From assembly GCF_000382285.1 (NCBI RefSeq), contig NZ_KB907925.1, forward strand, positions 1 to 64,000: a stretch of 64,000 nt of DNA. The letters are read 5' to 3'. Source of the stretch: Solimonas variicoloris DSM 15731 (lineage in GTDB: Bacteria; Pseudomonadota; Gammaproteobacteria; Nevskiales; Nevskiaceae). Within the stretch, counting starts at the first letter, position 1. Every line of letters starts with the position of its first letter. Positions 14,298-22,233 of the stretch are shown piece after piece. The notes below the pieces were generated by a model, which was not told the origin of the DNA, did no database searches, and saw only the letters and a list, made by a program, of their open reading frames with translations. The translations under genes were made by a program, and so were the position numbers.

Positions 14298-14906
14298 ATG
14301 CTGACCCTTTACGGCATGACCGGTTCCGGCAACTGCCACAAGCCGGCCCTGCTGATGCACCAGCTCGGCATTCCCTTCCAGTGGCACGAGCTCGACATCC
14401 TGCACGGCGCTTCGCGCACGCCGGAGTTCCTCGCCAAGAACCCGAACGGCCGCGTGCCGCTGCTCGAACTCGACGACGGCCGCTGTCTCGCCGAATCGAA
14501 CGCGATGCTCTGCTACCTCGCCGACGGCTCGCCGCTGTTTCCGGACCAGCGCTGGCAGCGCGCGCAGATCCTGCAGTGGCTGTTCTTCGAGCAGTACAGC
14601 CACGAGCCGTACATCGCCACCGTGCGTTTCTGGGTGCACTACCTCGGCAAGGCCGAGGAATGGGCGCAGAAGATCCGCGAGACGATGCCGCGCGGCTACG
14701 CCGCGCTCGGCGTGATGGAGACGCAGCTGGCGAAGACGCCGTTCCTCGCCGGCGAGGCCTACACGATCGCCGACATCGCGCTGTGGGCGTACACGCATGT
14801 CGCGCCGCAGGGCGGCTACTCGCTCGCCGACTATCCGCAGATCCGCGCCTGGCTGGCGCGCGTCGAGGCGCAGCCCGGCTTCGTGCCGATGCGCGACCGG
14901 CCGTGA
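14298..14906 (+). CDS. Glutathione S-transferase family protein
   Basis: A 202-residue two-domain GST. The thioredoxin-like N domain (1-80) begins MLTLYGMTGSGNCHKPALLM and includes the cis-Pro motif NPNGRVPLLEL and the glutathione-contacting ESNAML. An all-helical C domain follows with the conserved FLAGEAYTIADIALWAY motif. It is cytosolic and would conjugate or reduce an electrophile with glutathione; the catalytic residue (Ser or Cys near residues 10-13) and substrate are uncertain. The stop overlaps the GTG start of the next gene. Confidence 0.9.
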   Translation: MLTLYGMTGSGNCHKPALLMHQLGIPFQWHELDILHGASRTPEFLAKNPNGRVPLLELDDGRCLAESNAMLCYLADGSPLFPDQRWQRAQILQWLFFEQYSHEPYIATVRFWVHYLGKAEEWAQKIRETMPRGYAALGVMETQLAKTPFLAGEAYTIADIALWAYTHVAPQGGYSLADYPQIRAWLARVEAQPGFVPMRDRP

Positions 14907-15373
14907 TCGCCGACGCCGCCGCGCTGGTACCGGCCGCGCGCCTCGCCCTGCTCGGTGCCGGCGTCTTCTTCCTCGCCGGCCTTCTCAGCGGCATCTGGAA
15001 GTACGCGCACATCGCCCAGCGCGACGACGCGCAGGCGCCGGCCTACGTCGACATCGCCCACCGCGCGGCGCTGCTGTACGCCTTCGCCGCGCTGCTGCTC
15101 GCGCAGTTCGCGCAGCTGTCGGCGTGGAGCGCCGCGGTCAATCTGTGGGCGACGGCGCTGCCGCTGGCGTTCTTCGCCGCGGCGATCGGCGGCTATGCGT
15201 TGCACGGCTGGCTCGACGACACCGACAACCAGTTCCGCCGGCCGCAGCGTGTCGGACGCCGGACGCTGCCCAAGCACGGCCTCGCGGCCTTCATGGTGCT
15301 GCTGGTGATCGCCGAGGTCGGCGGCTTCGCCGTCCTGTTCGCCGGCCTGCTGCGCGCGTTCGGACTGCTCTGA
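14903..15373 (+). CDS. Four-helix membrane protein, hypothetical
   Basis: A 156-residue protein with GTG start overlapping the GST stop (GTGA), so it is translationally coupled. Four hydrophobic segments are visible (about 8-30, 52-72, 80-102 and 128-152). A DTDNQFRRPQRVGRRTLPKH loop between helices three and four is strongly basic. I do not recognise a family with certainty; it resembles small uncharacterised integral membrane proteins found beside GST genes. It converges with the LysR gene 13 bases away. Confidence 0.65.
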   Translation: MIADAAALVPAARLALLGAGVFFLAGLLSGIWKYAHIAQRDDAQAPAYVDIAHRAALLYAFAALLLAQFAQLSAWSAAVNLWATALPLAFFAAAIGGYALHGWLDDTDNQFRRPQRVGRRTLPKHGLAAFMVLLVIAEVGGFAVLFAGLLRAFGLL

Positions 15374-15386
15374 GCGGCGGACCGCT

Positions 15387-16325
15387 TCAGGGCGTGCCGA
15401 GGTTCGGCTCGTGCGCCTCGGGCGCGTGCAGATCGCGCAGCAGCTGCGCGTCGCCGAGCACGCGCTGGCGAAACCACGCCAGCGCGCGGCCTTCCTCGCC
15501 GGCGCGCCAGGCCACGTGCAGGATCGCCGGCGCGCGCGGCGCCTCGATCTCGCGCCGGATCAGTTCGCCGCTGCCCAGGTGCGGGGCGACCATGTACTCG
15601 GGCAGAAAGCCGACGCCGAGACCGACGATCTGCGCCGCGAGCTTGGCGGCGAGCGTCGGCACGATCAGCGTGTCCTGGCCGTCGAGGATGCCGGTCGAGC
15701 GCGGCGCCAGCTTGCGCGAGGAGTCGGCCGCGACCACGGCGCGATGCCGCACGATCTGCTCGAACTGCAGCGGCTCCGGCAGGTCGGCGAGTGGATGGTG
15801 GCGGGCGACCGCGAACTCGAACGGCACCGAGCACCAGCGCCGGCTGGCGAGGCCGTAGCCCTGCGGCATCTCGCCGGCGGCGCCGATCGTCAGATCGGCG
15901 CGACGATCGATCAGCGCATCCCAGGCACCGCCGAAGGTCTCGCGCGTCAGGCGGATGCGCGTGCCGGAGACCAGCGCGTCGAACTCGGCGATCAGCGGAA
16001 ACAGCAGTTCGAGCGGGATGATCTCGTCGACCGCCAGCGTCAGCTGCGTCTCCCAGCCGTTGCTGACGCGCTTGACGCAGTTCTCCAGGCTCTGCGCCTG
16101 GCGCAGCAGCTCGCGGCCACGCTCGACCAGCGCCTGTCCGGCCTCGGTCAGTCTGGCGCGCTTGCCGCTGCGGTCGAACAGCTGCACACCGAGGTCCGAC
16201 TCCAGCTTCTGCACCGTATAGGTGACGGCCGACGGCACGCGATGCAGCACCTCGGCCGCCTTGGCGAAACTGCCCTGCTGGTCGATCGCGTCGAGCGTTT
16301 CCAGGGCATCGAGAGTCAAGCGCAT
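15387..16325 (-). CDS. LysR-family transcriptional regulator
   Basis: A 312-residue LysR regulator. The N-terminal winged helix-turn-helix (residues 1-60) reads MRLTLDALETLDAIDQQGSF followed by AKAAEVLHRVPSAVTYTVQK. The C-terminal effector domain (about 90-300) has the usual two-lobe periplasmic-binding-like pattern. It is divergent from the pirin gene across a 126-bp region, the classic LysR arrangement, so it probably controls pirin and itself. The shared region 16326-16451 contains AT-rich stretches suited to a LysR box, but I did not find a convincing palindrome. The effector is unknown; YhaK-type pirins are often regulated this way. Confidence 0.9.
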   Translation of the reverse strand: MRLTLDALETLDAIDQQGSFAKAAEVLHRVPSAVTYTVQKLESDLGVQLFDRSGKRARLTEAGQALVERGRELLRQAQSLENCVKRVSNGWETQLTLAVDEIIPLELLFPLIAEFDALVSGTRIRLTRETFGGAWDALIDRRADLTIGAAGEMPQGYGLASRRWCSVPFEFAVARHHPLADLPEPLQFEQIVRHRAVVAADSSRKLAPRSTGILDGQDTLIVPTLAAKLAAQIVGLGVGFLPEYMVAPHLGSGELIRREIEAPRAPAILHVAWRAGEEGRALAWFRQRVLGDAQLLRDLHAPEAHEPNLGTP

Positions 16326-16451
16326 GTTCAGTAGCCCTGAAGGACCCGGTCAAAACATTCCGATTTTGCAGCGGGGACCACGCCCTTATTTTGCTCATAT
16401 TCCGGCGGCGGCGCCCAGCCGCGACGCCGACCATGCATGCGGAGAAAGAAG

Positions 16452-17150
16452 ATGATCGGCGTCAGACCCGGCAGCGAGCGCGGCCATGTGGAGCACGGCT
16501 GGCTCGATGCGCATCACAGCTTTTCGTTCAGCAGCTACCACGACCCGCAGCGCATGGGCTTCGGCGCGCTGCGCGTCATCAACGAGGATCGCGTCGTGCC
16601 GACCGCCGGCTTTCCGCCGCACGGCCACCGCGACATGGAGATCATCACCTACGTGCTCGGCGGCGAACTGCGCCACCGCGACTCGACCGGCGGCGCCGGC
16701 GTGCTGCGCCACGGCGAGCTGCAGGTGATGAGCGCCGGCCGCGGCATCCAGCACAGCGAGGTCAATCCGTCGGCGCGCGAGCCGCTGCACCTGCTGCAGA
16801 TCTGGATCGAGCCGGCGGTGACCGGCAAGCCGGCCTCGTACCGCCAGGCGCCGCTCGACGGCGAAGCGCTGCGCCAGGGCTTCGCGGCCGTGGTCGGGCC
16901 GCGCGGCGCCGACACGCCGTTCCATATCGACCAGGACGCCTGGCTGCACATCGCCTGGCCGGCGGCCGGCGCCACGCTGCGGCAGACGCTCGACCCGAAG
17001 CGCCGCTACTACCTGCACGTCGCGCGCGGCAGCGTCGAAAGCGGCGGCCGGCATCTGCAAGCCGGCGACGCGCTGACGCTCGAAGGCGAAGCGGCGCTCG
17101 AACTGCGCGCCGGCGCGGCCGCCGAGCTGCTGCTGTTCGATCTCGCCTGA
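16452..17150 (+). CDS. Pirin family protein (bicupin)
   Basis: A 232-residue pirin starting MIGVRPGSERGHVEHGWLDA. The N-terminal cupin carries the metal ligands in PHGHRDMEI (two His) and HSEVNP plus a following Glu, as in pirin/YhaK. Pirins are iron-containing redox-sensing or quercetinase-like proteins of the cytosol. A frame extending to 16437 exists, but GGAG at 16441-16444, seven bases before the ATG at 16452, fixes the shorter start. It is divergent from the LysR gene, its likely regulator. Confidence 0.88.
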   Translation: MIGVRPGSERGHVEHGWLDAHHSFSFSSYHDPQRMGFGALRVINEDRVVPTAGFPPHGHRDMEIITYVLGGELRHRDSTGGAGVLRHGELQVMSAGRGIQHSEVNPSAREPLHLLQIWIEPAVTGKPASYRQAPLDGEALRQGFAAVVGPRGADTPFHIDQDAWLHIAWPAAGATLRQTLDPKRRYYLHVARGSVESGGRHLQAGDALTLEGEAALELRAGAAAELLLFDLA

Positions 17151-17248
17151 GGCCCGGGCCGGCCGGCGCGGGCGATGCGTGGCCGCACCGGCGACGCCGC
17201 GGCGGGTCTGCCCGGCCCGCCGGAGCGGACTGCCGCGCGCGGCAGGTC

Positions 17249-18214
17249 CTAGCGGAAATCGGCGGCGACGTGGATCGAGAAGTCGGGCGAGGACTCGGTG
17301 ATGATGTCTTCCTGCAGACCGAGCCAGGCCGAGACGGTCGGCGTCGGCCGGTAGCGGAAGCCGAACGCGAGCTGGCCGCCCATCTGCGCGAGCGCGTCGA
17401 GTTCGGAGTCGTCGTAGAGCGGGCCGTGCAGGTAGAGCTGCACGCCGGCGTCGAGCGTGCGCGTCAGCGCGTAGCCGAGCGAAGCCCAGCCGAACGGGAT
17501 CACGGTCTTCTGCTGGTCTTCGAGCGGACCGTCGGCGCGCACTGCGGACAGGCCGGCGGCGAGCGCGCCGCTCCAGTCGCCGGAATGGCCGAGCGTGTAC
17601 GGCTGCTCGTACCAGAGCGCGCCGCCGAGGCCGCCGCCGGCGAGACGGTCGGCGTCGCCGGTCGGCAGCTGCAGCATCGCCCGCCAGCAGCCACCGCCGT
17701 CGCCGCAGCGCGCGACGCCGAGGCGCGCGTCGCCGAGGCCGCTGTGGCTATCCTCGACATCGAGCACGGTCTGGCCGTCGCGCACGTAGCGGTAGTGGTA
17801 CAGGTCGCGCGGCTCGTACTCGCGGCCGCCGTTCGGCAGACCGAACCAGTCGTGCCAGTTCTCGATCAGGCTGTCGAGCGAACCGCCGCTGGTGAACAGC
17901 AGCGGCAGTTCGGCGCCGAGCTGCCAGCGGCCGAACGCGAGCCGGCCGCCGAGGCCGACGCGCACGCTCTCGCCGTCGAGCAGCAGCGACTCGCGGCTGT
18001 TCTGGTCGGCGACGTATTCGTTGGTCCAGTCGACAGCGACGCGCGCGCCGCTGCTGCCGCCGACGTCGGCCAGCGGCGTCGGCAGCGGCGCGTGGCGCGC
18101 CAGCGCCGCCTGGTTGAAGGTGCCGAACACGAAAGGCTCGGCGGCGCGGGCGGGCAGGGCGGCAGCGGCGGCGAGCACGGCGCACAGCAGCGGCAGACGG
18201 CGGTCGGTCGGCAT
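17249..18214 (-). CDS. DUF3187 outer-membrane-like protein
   Basis: A 321-residue secreted protein with an N-terminal signal peptide (MPTDRRLPLLCAVLAAAAAL, cleavage after ARA). The mature part has repeated amphipathic strands, many Tyr/Trp residues and a terminal Phe-Arg, consistent with an outer-membrane beta-barrel. Blocks such as VDWTNEYVADQNSRESLLLD match the DUF3187 family, whose function is unknown. The frame continues upstream beyond the start, but only as antisense of aroG. It is divergent from the DAHP synthase gene. Confidence 0.8.
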   Translation of the reverse strand: MPTDRRLPLLCAVLAAAAALPARAAEPFVFGTFNQAALARHAPLPTPLADVGGSSGARVAVDWTNEYVADQNSRESLLLDGESVRVGLGGRLAFGRWQLGAELPLLFTSGGSLDSLIENWHDWFGLPNGGREYEPRDLYHYRYVRDGQTVLDVEDSHSGLGDARLGVARCGDGGGCWRAMLQLPTGDADRLAGGGLGGALWYEQPYTLGHSGDWSGALAAGLSAVRADGPLEDQQKTVIPFGWASLGYALTRTLDAGVQLYLHGPLYDDSELDALAQMGGQLAFGFRYRPTPTVSAWLGLQEDIITESSPDFSIHVAADFR

Positions 18215-18287
18215 CGAGAGGTCCGGCGAGAAAGGGTCGGCGGCGATTGTGCCCGGCCCGGCCTTGAGGGGAAACACCCAGCGTCGC

Positions 18288-18338
18288 CGCGAACCTGCTA
18301 GCATCGGCGCCCCGATGTAGGTTTCAAGCAGGTTCGCG
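18288..18338 (+). promoter_or_regulatory. Nested inverted repeat in the leader of the DAHP synthase gene
   Basis: A perfect 12-bp inverted repeat (18288-18299 with 18327-18338) encloses a second stem, CATCGG (18302-18307) with CCGATG (18312-18317). The right arm ends two bases before the ATG at 18341 and covers the presumed ribosome site (AGGTTCGC). It could be an operator for an aromatic-amino-acid regulator or an RNA structure hiding the ribosome site. Which it is cannot be told from sequence. Confidence 0.55.
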
Positions 18339-18340
18339 TC

Positions 18341-19408
18341 ATGCGTCTCGTCACCGAAAACACCCGAATCCAGTCGATCCGTCCGGTCTCCACGCCGGCG
18401 CAGGTCCAGGCCGAACTGCCGGCGAGCGAGAACGCCGCGCAGACGACCTTCAACGCGCGCCGCGAGATCCAGGACGTGCTCTACGGCCGCGACGATCGCC
18501 TGCTGGTGATCGTCGGCCCGTGCTCGATCCACGACCCGAAGGCGGCGATCGAATACGCCGAGAAGCTCAAGACGCTGCGCGCGCAGCTCGACAAGCACCT
18601 GCTGATCCTGATGCGCGTCTATTTCGAGAAGCCGCGCACCACGGTCGGCTGGAAAGGCCTGATCAACGATCCGGACCTCAACGACGGCTTCGACATCAAC
18701 AAGGGTCTGCGCATGGGCCGCGAGCTGCTGCTCAAGCTCAACGACATGGGCATCCCGGCCGGCGTCGAGTACCTCGACATCCTCACCCCGCAGTACCTGA
18801 CCGACCTCGTCGCCTGGGGCGCGATCGGCGCGCGCACCACCGAGTCGCAGCTGCATCGCGAGCTGGCGTCGGCGCTGTCCTGCCCGGTCGGCTTCAAGAA
18901 CGGCACCGAAGGCTCGGTGAAGGTCGCGGTCGACGCGGTGATGTCGGCCAAGCATCCGCACCGCTTCCTGTCGCTGACCCAGGAAGGCCACGTGGCGATC
19001 TTCGAGACCAAGGGCAACGAGGACTGCCACATCATCCTGCGCGGCGGCAGCGCCGGCACCAACTACGACGCCAAGAGCGTCGACGCGGCCTGCGCGGCGC
19101 TGACCAAGGCCGGCCTGCGCCCGCAGGTCATGATCGACTTCAGCCACGCCAACTCGAGCAAGCAGCACAAGCGCCAGATCGTCGTCGGCCATGACGTCGG
19201 CCACCAGATCGCCGGCGGCGACGAACGCATCATCGGCTGCATGATCGAGTCGCATCTCGTCGAGGGCCGCCAGGACATCGGCCCGAACATGTGCTACGGC
19301 CAGTCGATCACCGACGCCTGCATCCACTGGGACGATACCGCCGAGCTGCTGCGCCACCTCGCCACCTGCGTCGAACAGCGCCGCCTGCGCCAGGTGCGCA
19401 CGGCCTGA
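18341..19408 (+). CDS. aroG: 3-deoxy-7-phosphoheptulonate (DAHP) synthase, class I
   Basis: A 355-residue AroG/AroF/AroH-type enzyme that condenses phosphoenolpyruvate with erythrose 4-phosphate, the first step of the shikimate pathway in the cytosol. Visible motifs are the substrate-binding VGPCSIHD, KPRTTVGWKGL, GARTTESQLHRELAS, the metal-ligand Cys of GPCS, and DFSHANSSKQHKRQ. Length equals the E. coli isoenzymes. The N-terminal extension forms the allosteric site for aromatic amino acids in this class; which amino acid inhibits here cannot be read off, so the aroG symbol is by similarity only. The leader has a nested inverted repeat and a terminator follows. Confidence 0.93.
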   Translation: MRLVTENTRIQSIRPVSTPAQVQAELPASENAAQTTFNARREIQDVLYGRDDRLLVIVGPCSIHDPKAAIEYAEKLKTLRAQLDKHLLILMRVYFEKPRTTVGWKGLINDPDLNDGFDINKGLRMGRELLLKLNDMGIPAGVEYLDILTPQYLTDLVAWGAIGARTTESQLHRELASALSCPVGFKNGTEGSVKVAVDAVMSAKHPHRFLSLTQEGHVAIFETKGNEDCHIILRGGSAGTNYDAKSVDAACAALTKAGLRPQVMIDFSHANSSKQHKRQIVVGHDVGHQIAGGDERIIGCMIESHLVEGRQDIGPNMCYGQSITDACIHWDDTAELLRHLATCVEQRRLRQVRTA

Positions 19409-19427
19409 AGCCTCGCAAGCGGATGTG

Positions 19428-19454
19428 AAAAAGCCGGGCACTGCCCGGCTTTTT
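19428..19454. terminator. Bidirectional terminator between aroG and DUF3617
   Basis: A 12-bp perfect stem (19428-19439 with 19443-19454, loop ACT) has five A on one side and five T on the other, so it works for aroG on the plus strand and for the convergent DUF3617 gene on the minus strand. Confidence 0.85.
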
Positions 19455-19477
19455 CATTGCCCGCGAATCCGGTGGCG

Positions 19478-19936
19478 CTATTCGTCGCCGGCGGCACCGC
19501 CAGCCGCCGCTTCGCCGTACTCGCCGCAGTCGGCCGCGACCCAGCGGCTTTCCGCCTGCAGGTCGAGCCGGATCGGCGTGACGTCCTTGCCGATCCGCGT
19601 CTGCCCGTCGAAGCGGTAGCGCATGACGTAGTGGGTCGGCGCGTCGACCTTGATCTCGACCTGGCCCTTGCCGCTCTGCTCGGCGCTCTGGCACTGGTAG
19701 TCGTAGGCGAGCACGCGCGCATCGTCGCGGACCTTGCTCAGCGTGCAGTCCTTCGGCAGATCCTTGACGAAGTTGTTGGCGCTGCGCGCATCCTCCGGCG
19801 TCACGCAGTCATGCTCGGTGCTGCGCTCGCCGTTGAGCGTCTGCTCCGACTTCCACAGGCCCGGCTTGACCACCGGTGCCGCCGTCGCCGCCAGCGGCAG
19901 CGCCAGCAGCAGTCCTCCCATTGTCTTGCGCAGCAT
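19478..19936 (-). CDS. DUF3617 periplasmic protein
   Basis: A 152-residue secreted protein starting MLRKTMGGLLLALPLAATAA. The mature sequence begins with KPGLWKSEQTLNGE and has the two conserved Cys (DCVTPEDA... and KDCTLSKV), the pattern of DUF3617 proteins that follow a P-G-x-W start. Function unknown; the periplasm is the likely location. Two adjacent ATG codons exist (19939 and 19936). GGAGG lies three bases from the first and six from the second, so 19936 is preferred. Upstream, 19937-20008 remains open but has no signal character. Confidence 0.78.
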   Translation of the reverse strand: MLRKTMGGLLLALPLAATAAPVVKPGLWKSEQTLNGERSTEHDCVTPEDARSANNFVKDLPKDCTLSKVRDDARVLAYDYQCQSAEQSGKGQVEIKVDAPTHYVMRYRFDGQTRIGKDVTPIRLDLQAESRWVAADCGEYGEAAAGGAAGDE

Positions 19937-20035
19937 CATCGACCTCCATCGGCTTGATCGCCGCGACCTTAAGGGCAAGCGGCGGTCCAGGTCCGCCAGA
20001 TGCTTCACAGTCGCCGGCGCAATGTGCGCCGGCGC

Positions 20036-20065
20036 AAAAAAGAAACCCGCCAGTCGGCGGGTTTC
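20036..20065 (-). terminator. Terminator of the CocE-type hydrolase gene
   Basis: A perfect stem (GAAACCCGCC with GGCGGGTTTC; 20042-20051 and 20056-20065) is followed on the minus strand by a run of six U (20036-20041). It lies 24 bases beyond the hydrolase stop. Confidence 0.85.
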
Positions 20066-20088
20066 GCAGCAGCAGCGGCGCGGCGTCT

Positions 20089-22032
20089 TCAGTTGAGCGC
20101 GCTCGCCGGCACCACCGGCAGCACCACGCTCGACGGATGCTCGGCGTCGCTGTAGACGGTCAGCGCGCCAACCAGCGATTGCAGCAGCGTCGGGATCGGC
20201 GGCACGCCCTGTGGCAGGTCGCTGGCGCCGACGGCGACGCGCAGCTTGTGGCCCTTGGCGATCAGCGCACTGGTCGCGAAGATCTCGACCGGCACCAGCA
20301 CCACGTTGCCGGCGCCGACTGCCTGCACCGAGTCCTGCGTGTACGGATGCCAGGGCTGGATCATCTGCCCGTCGAGCGTGCGCGAACGGCTGGCGTCGAC
20401 GGCGCGCAGCGAGGCGGTCTGGATGCCGTTGCTCAGCGACTTGGCGATGCCGTTCTCGTCGACGTCGTCAACGCGCACCGACAGGCCGGCGTCGAGCGCG
20501 CTCGTCGACATCCAGATGTCGGCCTGGATCGGGCCGTTGAGGTAGTAGTCCTCCGCCATCGGCGGCGTCTCGTACTTCACCGACAGCGTCTCGGCGGTAT
20601 TGCTGTTCTCGAAGCACGGCAGCGGCAGGTAGCCGAGGATGCCGGCGGTCCATTGCGAGGCGCTGATCGAGCACAGGCCTTCGATCGGCAGCTGCAGGAC
20701 AGTGTTGGACGCTTCGTCGGCGGCCGGCGCTTCTTCGCTGAGGCTCTTGTCGGCGCGCAGGTAGAGGCGCTGCGCGCGCGCGTCCGGATGCGGCCAGTCG
20801 CTCGCCGTCGCGTAGTGTCCGTAGCCTTTGACGTACTGGGTGACGTTCGGCTGGCGATCGGCGCCGACCTTCATGCCCTTCACGTACTGGTCGAACCATT
20901 GCAGCTGGATGTGATTGAGCGGCGGCACGCCGTCGGCCGGCAGGCCGGCGCCGAACGCCGCCTCGAGGTGCGTCCACGGCCCGATCAGCAGCTTGGCCGG
21001 CGCGTGCCGCTTGATGCGTTCGTAGCTGATCGGCTCACTGCGCTGGAACAGGTCGTGCAGGCCGCCGACGACGAAGGTCGGCACGCGGATCTCGCCGTCG
21101 GCTTCGAGCGGCGAACGCACCGCCCAGAAGTCGCCGTCGTAGGCCGTCTCCGGCGCGCCGGCCAGCGCGCGCAGGATGGTCGGCACCTGGAAATTGGCGA
21201 CGGCGCTGAGCAGATGTTCGAGCGTCGCCGGAATGCCGGTCGCCGGATCGGTGATGAGCGTCGGATTGGTCAGGCCGAGCACCGAGACCAGGCCGAGCCA
21301 GATCGGGATGAAAGTCGGATTGACCTGGCCGCCGGTGAAGACGATGTCGCGGTAGCCGTCGCCGATCGGCACGATCGGGAACGCCGCCTTGACCGCGGGA
21401 TGCCCCTGCGCGGCGGTGATGATCGCGGTGATGCCGAGATACGAGACGCCGTAGACGCCGATGCGGCCGTCGCTGAACGACTGCTTCGTCACCCAGTCGA
21501 CGACTTCGGCGTAGTCGGCCTGCTCCTCCGCGCCGAACGCCTCCCACTCGCCCTGCGACTGGCCGGTGCCGCGCACGTCGACGACGACCGTCGCGTAGCC
21601 GCGCTCGACGATGTACGGATCGGCGCCGCCGATGGCGCTGACGACGCTGCCGGCGGCGCCGTTGTAGCTGGTCTGCACCAGCACCACCGGCAGCGGCTCG
21701 GTGACGGCGTTGCCGTCGGCATCGGCCGGCAGCGTCACGTAGGTGGCGAGCTTCACGCCGTCGCGCATCGTGATGTACTGCAGCGGCAGGGTCTTGGTGC
21801 CCGGATAGAGCGGCGCCGGATCGTAGTCGCTCCACACCGCCCTGGCGTTGGCGGTGATCGGCGCCGCCGCCGCGGCCGGCTCGGCGCGCGTGCCGAGCGT
21901 GGTCCACCTGGCGCTGCCGCCCTGCGCCGGCGGCGAGCTGCTGCCGCAGGCGGCGAGCAGCGTCAGCAGCGCGGCGGCGGCGACCATCCGGGCCGGCTTC
22001 GCGCGGCGCGCGAACGAGACTTCCCTGTCCAT
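20089..22032 (-). CDS. CocE/NonD family (S15-like) hydrolase lipoprotein
   Basis: A 647-residue alpha/beta hydrolase. After a basic N-terminus a hydrophobic segment ends in LLAAC, a lipobox with Cys29, so it is a lipoprotein of the cell envelope. The Xaa-Pro-peptidase/cocaine-esterase core shows YITMRDGVKLATYVTLP, VVVDVRGTGQSQGEW, the nucleophile GVS197YLG, GGLHDLFQ (Asp region) and GPWTHLEA (His region). A C-terminal jelly-roll domain (NGPIQADIWMST...) ends it. It would cleave an ester or acyl-peptide bond; substrate unknown. A GGGGGAG ribosome site precedes the ATG. It lies just downstream of the fatty acyl reductase, suggesting an ester or lipid role. Confidence 0.85.
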   Translation of the reverse strand: MDREVSFARRAKPARMVAAAALLTLLAACGSSSPPAQGGSARWTTLGTRAEPAAAAAPITANARAVWSDYDPAPLYPGTKTLPLQYITMRDGVKLATYVTLPADADGNAVTEPLPVVLVQTSYNGAAGSVVSAIGGADPYIVERGYATVVVDVRGTGQSQGEWEAFGAEEQADYAEVVDWVTKQSFSDGRIGVYGVSYLGITAIITAAQGHPAVKAAFPIVPIGDGYRDIVFTGGQVNPTFIPIWLGLVSVLGLTNPTLITDPATGIPATLEHLLSAVANFQVPTILRALAGAPETAYDGDFWAVRSPLEADGEIRVPTFVVGGLHDLFQRSEPISYERIKRHAPAKLLIGPWTHLEAAFGAGLPADGVPPLNHIQLQWFDQYVKGMKVGADRQPNVTQYVKGYGHYATASDWPHPDARAQRLYLRADKSLSEEAPAADEASNTVLQLPIEGLCSISASQWTAGILGYLPLPCFENSNTAETLSVKYETPPMAEDYYLNGPIQADIWMSTSALDAGLSVRVDDVDENGIAKSLSNGIQTASLRAVDASRSRTLDGQMIQPWHPYTQDSVQAVGAGNVVLVPVEIFATSALIAKGHKLRVAVGASDLPQGVPPIPTLLQSLVGALTVYSDAEHPSSVVLPVVPASALN

Positions 22033-22233
22033 CGTTTCTCCCCCTCTTCTTCGGGCTGGCGCGCCTGCGTGCGAAGACGCGGCGCTTTGGGCGCGACTGT
22101 AGCGCCGGCACGAGCGCGCGGCCTTGGCTGCAAGCGCGATCGCCGCCGGCGCGACGGCCAGCGCCGGCGCCACGAAAAAGGCCGGCGGCCGTCGCCGCCG
22201 GCCCGAAGCGCGGCCGCAATCGCCGGAGGACGC

